Below, one piece after another: positions 26,619 to 36,718 of a stretch of 64,000 nt of DNA. Origin of the DNA: Anthonomus grandis grandis (lineage: Eukaryota; Arthropoda; Insecta; Coleoptera; Curculionidae); assembly GCF_022605725.1 (NCBI RefSeq), contig NC_065546.1, positions 25,106,227 through 25,170,226 of the forward strand, written 5' to 3'. The position numbers were made by a program, and so were the translations under genes. How positions within the stretch are numbered: position 1 is the stretch's first letter; the number at the start of each line of letters is the position of its first letter. The notes under the pieces are model-generated. The model searched no databases. It had not been told where the DNA came from and saw nothing but the letters and a program-made list of their open reading frames with translations.

Positions 26619-28668
26619 TTTTTTTAAACACAATACATCAAAATATTTTTAAAAATCATTTAGGTTTAAAAAAATTATATCTAAAAATTAAATCGGAACA
26701 ATCGTTACCGCTATTAGTTATTACATTTTCTTAACTCTGGTTGTGTCCAAACCATAAAAAAAAATTTGCCTATCTTGTATATGCGAAATAGTAAATTTAA
26801 ATTATATTCGAATAATAGATAACAGTAATGGAGTGAGATTTAATTATTTTTTTAAAAATGCTATAATGATAAATTGTTCTATTTTCTTAACTCTGGTTAT
26901 GTCCAAAACTTAAAAAGGATCATTTGGGTCATCTTGTATAACCTAAATATTCATTTTAAAATAAATTTGAATAATAGATAACCGTAATTGAGTGAGATAT
27001 GACTATTTATTTTAAACACAATACATCAAAATATTTTTAAAAATCATTTAGAATTAATCAAATTATACCTAAAAATGAAATAGGAACAATCGTTAACGCT
27101 ATTAGTTATTACATTTTCTTAACTCTGGTTGTGTTCAAACCGTAAAAAACATCATTTAAATTATATTCGAATAATAGATAACAGTAATAGAGTGAGATAT
27201 AGTTATTTTTTTAAAAAACAATTCATAAGAAAAATTTTAAAAATAATTTACAGTACATTAAATGAACTTCAAAAATTAAATTGGAATCAAATCGGACAAT
27301 GCTGTAATGATAAATTCTTCTATTTTCTTAACCCTGGTTATGTCCAAAACTTAAAAAAGATCATTTGGGTCATCTTGTATAACTTAAATATTAATTTTAA
27401 AATAAATTTGAATAATAGATAACCTTAATTGAGTGAGATACGACTTTTTTTTTAAACATAATACATCCAAATATTTTTAAAAATCATTTAAAGTTAATCA
27501 AATTATATCTAAAAATTAAATAGGAACAATCGTTAACGCTGTTAGTTATTACATTTTCTTAACTCTGGTTGTGTTCAAACCGTAAAAAACATTCATTTGG
27601 CTATCTTGTATATGCGAAATAGTAAATTTAAATTATATTCGAATAATAGATAACGGTAATAGAGTGAGATATAATTATTTTTTTAAAAAACAATTTATAA
27701 GAAAAATTTTAAAAATAATTTACAGTACATCAAATAAACTTTAAAAATGAAACTGAAGTCAAATCGGACAATGCTATAATGATTATTTGTTCTATTTTCT
27801 TAACCCTTGTTATGTCCAAAACTTAAAAAAGATCATTTGGGTCATCTTGTATAACCTAAATATTAATTTTAAAATAAATTTGAATAATAGATAACCGTAA
27901 TTGAGTGAGATATAATTATTTTTTTAAAAAACAATTCATAAAAAAATTTTTAAAAATAATTTACAGTACATTAAATGAACTTCAAAAATTAAATTGGAGT
28001 CAAATCGGACAATGCTATAATGATTAATTGTTCTATTTTCTTAACCCTGGTTATGTCCAAAACTTAAAAAAGATCATTTGGGTCATCTTGAATAACTTAA
28101 ATATTAATTTTAAAATAAATTTGAATAATAGATAACCGTAATTGAGTGAGATACGACTTTTTTTTTAAACATAATACATCAAAATATTTTTAAAAATCAT
28201 TTAAGGTTAATCAAATTATATCTAAAAATTAAATAAGAACAATCGTTACCGCTATTAGTTATTACATTTTCTTAACTCTGGTTGTGTTTAAACCATAAAA
28301 AACATTATTTGGCTATCTTGTATATGCGAAATAGTAAATTTAAATTATATTCGAATAAAAGATAACAGTAATAGAGTAAGATATAATTATTTTTTTAAAA
28401 AACAATTCATAAGAAAAATTTTAAAAATAATTTACAGTACATTAAATGATCTTCAAAAATTAAATTTGAGTCAAATCGGACAATGCTATAATGATTAATT
28501 GTTCTATTTTCTTAACCCTTGTTATGTCCAAAACTTAAAAAGGATCATTTGGGTCATCTTGTATAACCTAAATATTCATTTTAAAATAAATTTGAATAAT
28601 AGATAACCGTAATTGAGTGAGATATGACTATTTATTTTAAACACAATACATCAAAATATTTTTAAAAA
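26619..28668 (+). repeat. Forward dimers between S copies 2 and 3
   Basis: Begins like the blocks at 12.4, 16.4 and 21.4 kb (GTCCAAACC variant at 26,739, here with a shorter A run) and passes through a short dimer (26,860) and a 31-bp-deleted A (27,159). Between 27,300 and 27,560 it has a distinctive set: AAATTCTTCT, AACCTTAATTG, TACATCCAAAT, TTAAAGTTAATC and CGCTGTTAGTTA. All five recur inverted at 59,500-59,760. Ordinary dimers follow to the filler. No gene. Confidence 0.82.
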
Positions 28669-28730
28669 TATTTAATATATAATATATTTATTTAATATTT
28701 AATATATTTTTAAAAATATTTAAAATATAA
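28669..28730. repeat. 62-bp pure A/T filler inside the array
   Basis: The B monomer stops at TATTTTTAAAAAT; about 62 bases of pure A/T with ATATTTAATATA-type words and the palindrome TATTTTTAAAAATA follow. The satellite then resumes at CAATGCTATAATG, out of register. The resumption point is the left edge of the copy of the 4.2-8.9 kb block. This looks like a join with inserted low-complexity sequence, partly copied from the adjoining TTTTTAAAAATATTT. Confidence 0.85.
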
Positions 28731-29423
28731 CAATGCTATAATGATTAATTGTTCTATTTTCTTAACCCTTGTTATGTCCAAAACTTAAAAACGATCATTT
28801 GGGTCATCTTGTATAACCTAAATATTAATTTTAAAATAAATTTGAATAATAGATAACCCTAATTGAGTAAGATATGACTATTTTTTTTAAACACAATACC
28901 TCAAAATATTTTTAAAAATTATTTAGGGTTAAACAAATTATATCTAAAAATTAAATCGCAACAATCGTTACCGCTATTAGTTATTACATTTTCTTAACTC
29001 TGGTTGTGTTCAAACCGTAAAAAACATCATTTGGCTATCTTGTATATGCGAAATAGTAAATTTAAATTATATTCGAATAATAGATAACAGTAATAGAATG
29101 AGATATAATTATTTTTTTAAAAAACAATTCATAAGAAAAATTTTAAAAATAATTTACAGTACATTAAATGAACTTCAAAAATTAAATTGGAGTCAAATCG
29201 GACAATGGTATAATGATAAATTGTTCTATTTTCTTAACCCTGGTTATGTCCAAAACTTAAAAAAGATCATTTGGGTCATCTTGTATAACTTAAATATTAA
29301 TTTTAAAATAAATTTGAATAATAGATAACCGTAATTGAATGAGATACGACTTTTTTTTTAAACATAATACATCAAAATATTTTTAAAAATCATTTAAGGT
29401 TAATCAAATTATATCTAAAAATT

Positions 29424-29665
29424 AAATAGGAACAATCGTTAACGCTATTAGTTATTACATTTTCTTAACTCTGGTTGTGTTCAAACCATAAAAAACATCA
29501 TTTGGCTATCTTGTATATGCGAAATAGTAAATTTAAATTATATTCGAATAATAGATAACAGTAATAGAGTGAGATATCGTTATTTTTTTAAAAAACAATT
29601 CATAAGAAAAATTTTAAAAATAATTTACAGTACATTAAATGATCTTCAAAAATTAAATTGGAAGC
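29424..29665 (+). repeat. Representative A monomer (about 242 bp)
   Basis: Starts at AAATAGG (AAATCGG in many copies) and ends where the homologous AAATCGG of B begins. Recognisable words in order: CGTTAACG (8-bp perfect palindrome), TTCTTAACTCTGGTTGTGTT, CATCATTTGGCTATCTTG, TATTCGAATA (10-bp perfect palindrome), GATAACAGTAAT, GAGTGAGATAT, a T7A6 tract, then a tail with TTTACAGTACATTAAATGA. A has about 11 more bases in its tail than the common B. By-eye G+C of consensus A is about 22%. Confidence 0.9.
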
Positions 29666-29894
29666 AAATCGGACAATGCTGTAATGATAAATTGTTCTAT
29701 TTTCTTAACCCTGGTTATGTCCAAAACTTAAAAAAGATCATTTGGGTCATCTTGTATAACTTAAATATTAATTTTAAAATAAATTTGAATAATAGATAAC
29801 CGTAATTGAGTGAGATACGACTTTTTTTTTAAACATAATACATCAAAATATTTTTAAAAATCATTTAAGGTTAATCAAATTATATCTAAAAATT
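29666..29894 (+). repeat. Representative B monomer (about 229 bp)
   Basis: Starts at AAATCGGACAATGC and aligns along its length to A: TTCTTAACCCTGGTTATGTC, GATCATTTGGGTCATCTTG, TTTGAATAATAGATAACCG, GAGTGAGATACGAC, a long T-tract, then CATCAAAATATTTTTAAAAA and a tail resembling TTAGGGTTAATC in other copies. It lacks both short palindromes of A. Homology with A shows that the 471-bp unit is a two-monomer higher-order repeat. By-eye G+C is about 22%. Confidence 0.9.
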
Positions 29895-32800
29895 TAATAG
29901 GAACAATCGTTAACGCTATTAGTAATTACATTTTCTTAACTCTGGTTGTGTTCAAACCGTAAAAAACATCATTTGGCTATCTTGTATATGCGAAATACTA
30001 AATTTAAATTATATTCGAATAATAGATAACAGTAATAGAGTGAGATATCGTTATTTTTTTAAAAAACAATTCATAAGAAAAATTTTAAAAATAATTTACA
30101 GTACATTAAATGATCTTCAAAAATTAAATTGGAAGCAAATCGGACAATGCTGTAATGATAAATTGTTCTATTTTCTTAACCCTTGTTATGTCCAAAACTT
30201 AAAAAAGATCATTTGGGTCATCTTGTATAACCTAAATATTAATTTTAAAATAAATTTGAATAATCGATAACCGTAATTGAGTGAGATATGACTATTTTTT
30301 TTAAACACAATACCTCAAAATATTTTTAAAAATCATTTAGGGTTAATCAAATTATATCTAAAAATTAAATCGGAACAATCGTTAACGCTATTAGTTATTA
30401 CATTTTCTTAACTCTGGTTGTGTTCAAACCGTAAAAAACATCATTTAAATTATATTCGAATAATAGATAACAGTAATAGAGTGAGATATAGTTATTTTTT
30501 TAAAAAACAATTCATAAGAAAAATTTTAAAAATAATTTACAGTACATTAAATGAACTTCAAAAATTAAATTGGAATCAAATCGGACAATGCTGTAATGAT
30601 AAATTGTTCTATTTTCTTAACTCTGGTTATGTCCAAAACTTAAAAAGGATCATTTGGGTCATCTTGTATAACCTAAATATTCATTTTAAAATAAATTTGA
30701 ATAATAGATAACCGTAATTGAGTGAGATATGACTATTTATTTTAAACACAATACATCAAAATATTTTTAAAACTCATTTAGAATTAATCAAATTATACCT
30801 AAAAATTAAATAGGAACAATCGTTAACGCTGTTATTACATTTTCTTAACTCTGGTTGTGTTCAAACCGTAAAAAACATCATTTAAATTATATTCGAATAA
30901 TAGATAACAGTAATAGAGTGAGATATAGTTATTTTTTTAAAAAACAATTCATAAGAAAAATTTTAAAAATAATTTACAGTACATTAAATGAACTTCAAAA
31001 ATTAAATTGGAATCAAATCGGACAATGCTGTAATGATAAATTGTTCTATTTTCTTAACACTGGTTATGTCCAAAACTTAAAAAAGATCATTTGGGTCATC
31101 TTGTATAACTTAAATATTAATTTTAAAATAAATTTGAATAATAGATAACCGTAATTGAGTGAGATACGACTTTTTTTTTAAACATAATACATCAAAATAT
31201 TTTTAAAAATCATTTAAGGTTAATCAAATTATATCTAAAAATTAAATAGGAACCATCGTTAACGCTATTAGTTATTACATTTTCTTAACTCTGGTTGTGT
31301 TCAAACCGTAAAAAACATCATTTGGCGATCTTGTATATGCGAAATAGTAAATCTAAATTATATTCGAATAATAGATAACAGTAATGGAGTGAGATTTAAT
31401 TATTTTTTTAAAAATGCTATAATAATTAATTGTTCTATTTTCTTAACCCTTGTTATGTCCAAAACTTAAAAACGATCATTTGGGTCATCTTGTATATCCT
31501 AAATATTAATTTTAAAATAAATTTGAATAATAGATAACCGTAATTGAGTAAGATATGACTATTTTTTTTAAACACAATACATCAAAATATTTTTAAAAAT
31601 CATTTAGGGTTAAACAAATTATATCTAAAAATTAAATCGGAACAATCGTTACCGCTATTAGTTATTACATTTTCTTAACTCTGGTTGTGTTTAAACCATA
31701 AAAAACATTATTTGGCTATCTTGTATATGCGAAATAGTAAATTTAAATTATATTCGAATAAAAGATAACAGTAATAGAGTAAGATATAATTATTTTTTTA
31801 AAAAACAATTCATAAGAAAAATTTTAAAAATAATTTACAGTACATTAAATGATCTTCAAAAATTAAATTGGAGTCAAATCGGACAATTTTATTAATTGTT
31901 AATTATTAATTGTTCTATTTTCTTAACCCTTGTTATGTCCAAAATTTAAAAAGGATCATTTGGGTCATCTTGTATAACCTAAATATTAATTTTAAAATAA
32001 ATTTGAATAATAGATAACTGTAATTGAGTGAGATATGACTATTTTTCTTAAACACAATACATCAAAATATTTTTAAAAATCATTTAGGGTTAAACAAATT
32101 AGATCTAAAAATTAAATCGGAACAATCGTTACCGCTATTAGTTATTACATTTTCTTAACTCTGGTTGTGTTCAAACCGTAAAAAACATCATTTGGCTATC
32201 TTGTATATGCGAAATAGTAAATTTAAATTATATTCGAATAATAGATAACAGTAATGGAGTGAGATTTAATTATTTTTTTAAAAATGCTATAATGATTAAT
32301 TGTTCTATTTTCTTAACCCTTGTTATGTCCAAAACTTAAAAACGATCATTTGGGTCATCTTGTATAACCTAAATATTAATTTTAAAATAAATTTGAATAA
32401 TAGATAACCCTAATTGAGTGAGATATGACAATTTTTTTTAAACACAATACCTCAAAATATTTTTAAAAATCATTAAGGGTTAAACAAATTATATCCAAAA
32501 ATTAAATCGGAACAATCGTTACCGCTATTAGTTATTACATTTTCTTAACTCTGGTTGTGTTCAAACCATAAAAAACATCATTTGGCTATCTTGTATATGC
32601 GAAATAGTAAATTTAAATTATATTCGAATAATAGATAACAGTAATAGAGTGAGATATAATTATTTTTTTAAAAAACAATTCATAAAAAAAATTTTAAAAA
32701 TAATTTACAGTACATTAAATGAACTTCAAAAATTAAATTGGAGTCAAATCGGACAATGCTATAATGATTAATTGTTCTATTTTCTTAACCCTGGTTATGT

Positions 32801-34476
32801 CCAAAACTTAAAAAAGATCATTTGGGTCATCTTGAATAACTTAAATATTAATTTTAAAATAAATTTGAATAATAGATAACCGTAATTGAGTGAGATATCA
32901 CAATTTTTTTTAAACACAATACATCAAAATATTTTTAAAAATCATTTAGGGTTAATCAAATTATATCTAAAAATTAAATCGGAACAATCGTTAACGCTAT
33001 TAGTTATTACATTTTCTTAACTCTGGTAGTGTTCAAACCATAAAAAACATCATTTGGCTATCTTGTATATGCGAAATAGTAAATTTAAATTATATTCGAA
33101 TGAAAGATAACAGTAATAGAGTGAGATATAAATATTTTTTTAAAAAACAATACATATGAAACATTTAAAAAATAATTTACAGTACATTAAATGAACTTCA
33201 AAAATTAAATTGGAGTCAAATCGGACAATGCTATAATGATTAATTGTTCTATTTTCTTAACTCTGGTTATGTCCAAAACTTAAAAAGGATCATTTGGGTC
33301 ATCTTGTATAACCTAAATATTCATATTAAAATAAATTTGAATAAAAGATAACCGTAATTGTGTGAAACATCACTACTTTTTTTAACACAATACATCAAAA
33401 TATTTTTAAAAATCATTTAGGGTTAATCAAATTATACCTAAAAATTGAATTAAAATTAAATCGAAACAATCGCCAGCGCTATTAGTTATTATATTTTCTT
33501 AACTCTGGTTGTGTTCAAACCGTAAAAAACATCATTTGGCTATCTCGTATATCCGAATTAGAAAATTTAAATTATATTCGGATTATAGATAACAGTAATA
33601 GAGTGAGATATAATTATTTTTTTTAAAAACAATTCATAAGACAAATTTTAAAAATAATTTACAGTACATCAAATGAACTTTAAAAATGAAACTGAAGTCA
33701 AATCGGACAATGCTATAATGATTAATTGTTCTATTTTCTTAACCCTTGTTATGTCCAAAACTTAAAAACAATCATTTGTGTCATCTTGTATAACCTAAAT
33801 ATTAATTTTAAAATAAATTTGAATAATAGATAACCGTAATTGAGTGAGATATGACTATTTTTTTTAAACACAATACATCAAAATATTCTTAAAAATCATT
33901 TAGGGTTAAACAAATTATATCTAAAAATTAAATCGGAACAATCGTTACCGCTATTAGTTATTACATTTTCTTAACTCTGGTTGTGTTTAAACCATAAAAA
34001 ACATTATTTGGCTATCTTGTATATGCGAAATAGTAAATTTAAATTATATTCGAATAAAAGATAACAGTAATAGAGTAAGATATAATTATTTTTTTAAAAA
34101 ACAATTCATAAGAAAAATTTTTAAAATAATTTACAGTACATTAAATGATCTTCAAAAATTAAATTGGAGTCAAATCGGACAATGCTATAATGATTAATTG
34201 TTCTATTTTCTTAACCCTTGTTATGTCCAAAACTTAAAAAGGATCATTTGGGTCATCTTGTATAACCTAAATATTCATTTTAAAATAAATTAGAATAATA
34301 GATAACCGTAATTGAGTGAGATATGACTATTTATTTTAAACACAATACATCAAAATATTTTTAAAAATCATTTAGAATTAATCAAATCATACCTAAAAAT
34401 TAAATAGGAACAATCGTTAACGCTATTAGTTATTACATTTTCTTAACTCTGGTTGTGTTCAAGCCGTAAAAAACAT

Positions 34477-34527
34477 ATAATATAATTTAATTAAAAACAT
34501 ATAAATATAATAAAGCCGTAATAAACA
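34477..34527. repeat. Orientation-switch junction with 51-bp AT-rich insert
   Basis: The forward satellite ends inside A at GTAAAAAACAT (34,476). The reverse satellite begins inside B at TAGATATAATTTGATTAACC (34,528). Between lie about 51 mostly A/T bases containing ATATAATATAATTTAATT, AAAACATATAAATATAATAA and a second AAGCCGTAATAAACAT. AAGCCGTAAAAAACAT (34,461) and AAGCCGTAATAAACAT (34,513) are degenerate direct repeats 52 bp apart, which suggests the insert was built partly by copying the junction ends. The two arms are not mirror images at the centre, so this is not a simple hairpin turnaround. Confidence 0.9.
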
Positions 34528-35135
34528 TAGATATAATTTGATTAACCCTAAATGATTTTTAAAAATATTTTGATGTATTGTGTTTAAAATAAGTAGGCAT
34601 ATCTCACTCAATTACGGTTATCTATTATTCAAATTTATTTTAAAATGAATATTTAGGTTATACAAGATGACCCAAATGATCCTTTTTAAGTTTTGGACAT
34701 AACAAGGGTTAAGAAAATAGAACAATTAAGTATTATAGCATTGTCCGATTTGACTCCAATTTAATTTTTGAAGATCATTTAATGTACTATAAATTATTTT
34801 TAAAATTTTTCTTATGAATTGTTTTTAAAAAAAATAATTAAATCTCACTCCATTACTGTTATCTATTATTGGAATATAATTTAAATTTACTATTTCGCAT
34901 ATACAAGATATCCAAATGATGTTTTTTACGGTTTGAACACAACCAGAGTTAAGAAAATATAATAGCTAATAGCGTTGGCGATTGCTTCGATTTAATTTTA
35001 ATTCAATTTTTAGATATCATTTAATTAACCCTAAATGATTTTTAAAAATAGTTTTTTGTTTCGTATTTTAAAAAAATAGTCATATTTTAGTCAATTACAG
35101 TTATCTATTATTAAAATTTATTTTAAAATTAATAT
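34528..35135 (-). repeat. Reverse dimers next to the switch
   Basis: The sequence corresponds, inverted, to forward 9.6-10.2 kb or its copy at 14.9-15.5 kb. Shared rare words: AAGTATTATAGCATTG (inverse of CAATGCTATAATACTT), TTGGAATATAATTT (inverse of AAATTATATTCCAA) and the B* tail. A local marker, AAGTAGGCAT at 34,591, recurs at 39,469 and 39,941. Confidence 0.85.
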
Positions 35136-36718
35136 TTAGGTTATACAAGATGACCCAAATGATCCTTTTTAAGTTTTGGACATAACCAGAGTTAAGAAAA
35201 TAGAACAATTAATCATTATAGCAGTGTCCGATTTGACTCCAATTTAACTTTTGAAGTTCATTTAATGTACTGTAAATTATTTTTAAAATTTTTCTTATGA
35301 ATTGTTTATTAAAAAAATAATTATATCTCACTCTATTACTGTTATCTATTATTCGAATATAATTTAAATTTACTATTTCGCATATACAAGATAGCTAAAT
35401 AATGTTTTTTATGGTTTGAACACAACCAGAGTTAAGAAAATGTAATAACTAATAGCGTTAACGATTGTTCTGATTTAGTTTTTAGATATAATTTGATTAA
35501 CCCTAAATGATTTTTAAAAATATTTTGATGTATTGTGTTTAAAAAAAATAGTGATATCTCACTCAATTACGGTTATCTATTATTCAAATTTATTTTAAAA
35601 TTAATATTTAGGTTATACAAGATGACCCAAATGATCCTTTTTAAGTTTTGGACATAACAAGGGTTAAGAAAATAGAACAATTAAGTATTATAGCATTGTC
35701 CGATTTGACTCCAATTTAATTTTTGAAGATCATTTAATGTACTGTAAATTATTTTTAAAATTTTTCTTATGAATTGTTTTTAAAAAAAATAATTAAATCT
35801 CACTCCATTACTGTTATCTATTATTGGAATATAATTTAAATTTACTATTTCGCATATACAAGATATCCAAATGATGTTTTTTACGGTTTGAACACAACCA
35901 GAGTTAAGAAAATATAATAACTAATAGCGTTGGCGATTGCTTCGATTTAATTTTAATTCAATTTTTAGATATCATTTAATTAACCCTAAATGATTTTTAA
36001 AAATAGTTTTTTGTTTCGTATTTTAAAAAAATAGTCATATTTTAGTCAATTACAGTTATCTATTATTAAAATTTATTTTAAAATTAATATTTAGGTTATA
36101 CAAGATGACCCAAATGATCCTTTTTAAGTTTTGGACATAACCAGAGTTAAGAAAATAGAACAATTAATCATTATAGCAGTGTCCGATTTGACTCCAATTT
36201 AACTTTTGAAGTTCATTTAATGTACTGTAAATTATTTTTAAAATTTTTCTTATGAATTGTTTATTAAAAAAATAATTATATCTCACTCTATTACTGTTAT
36301 CTATTATTCGAATATAATTTAAATTTACTATTTCGCATATACAAGATAGCTAAATAATGTTTTTTATGGTTTGAACACAACCAGAGTTAAGAAAATGTAA
36401 TAACTAATAGCGTTAACGATTGTTCTGATTTAGTTTTTAGATATAATTTGATTAACCCTAAATGATTTTTAAAAATATTTTGATGTATTGTGTTTAAAAT
36501 AAATAGTCATATCTCACTCAATTAGGGTTATCTATTATTCAAATTTATTTTAAAATTAATATTTAGGTTATACAAGATGACCCAAGGGTTAAGAAAATAG
36601 AACAATTAAGCATTATAGCATTGTCCGATTTGACTCCAATTTAATTTTTAAAGATCATTTAATGTACTGTAAATTATTTTAAAAATTTTCCTTATGGATT
36701 GTTTTTTAAAAAAAATAA
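35136..36718 (-). repeat. 1,583-bp tandem duplication, unit 1
   Basis: GCAGTGTCCG at 35,221 and 36,804, and at 36,176 and 37,759, plus CCCAAGGGTTAAG at 36,581 and 38,164, all give 1,583 bp. Inside the unit the GCAGTGTCCG marker recurs after 955 bp, about two dimers. The unit ends at AAAAATAATT, where A sequence jumps into B sequence AGGTTATACAAG with TT shared at the breakpoint. Confidence 0.9.

Larger units (their letters stand above)
1..34476 (+). repeat. Forward arm of AT-rich satellite array (471-bp dimer)
   Basis: Head-to-tail tandem satellite, defined here as forward. The dimer recurs without interruption; clean neighbouring copies are exactly 471 bp apart (positions 29,098, 29,569 and 30,040). 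Each dimer holds two related monomers, A then B. Variants with an 82-bp deletion give 389-bp dimers, and long-spacer units add about 11 bp, so neighbouring short units can be 400 bp apart (642 and 1,042). No unrelated sequence longer than about 60 bp interrupts the arm. Copies differ by scattered substitutions, homopolymer-length changes and a few shared indels. Many multi-kilobase stretches are nearly identical to each other, which shows recent segmental amplification. Function unknown; heterochromatin is the natural inference. Confidence 0.97.
28733..34476 (+). repeat. Segmental duplication S, copy 3 (expanded)
   Basis: A relative of 4,207-8,931 that is about 1 kb longer. The extra length comes in discrete steps: +471 bp (one dimer) near 29.4-29.9 kb; +82 bp near 30,066, where copy 1 has a short dimer and this copy a full one; +437 bp (one variant dimer) near 30.4-30.85 kb; +29 bp near 31,463, where the 29-bp deletion is absent. 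It starts directly after the A/T filler at 28,669-28,730 and ends at CAAGCCGTAAAAAACAT, exactly at the orientation switch. Confidence 0.85.

Noticed and set aside
29071..29087. CENP-B box in the A monomer
   Set aside because: Only TTCG and one spaced A match the canonical pattern; the CGGG half is GATA here. I kept it only as a weak observation.
29371..29405. TTAGGGTTAA words in B tails as telomeric repeats
   Set aside because: The word occurs about once per dimer, is never in tandem, and drifts freely to TTAAGGTTAA, TTAGAATTAA and TTAGGTTTAA. It is part of the satellite monomer.
1..34476. CRISPR array
   Set aside because: The regular spacing comes from a continuous 471-bp satellite. There are no short identical repeats separated by unrelated spacers, and no cas genes.
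34440..34560. Orientation switch as the loop of a perfect palindrome or inverted terminal repeats of a transposon
   Set aside because: The sequences next to the insert on the two sides come from different monomer positions and different block types, so the arms do not pair around this centre. No transposase or target duplication is visible.
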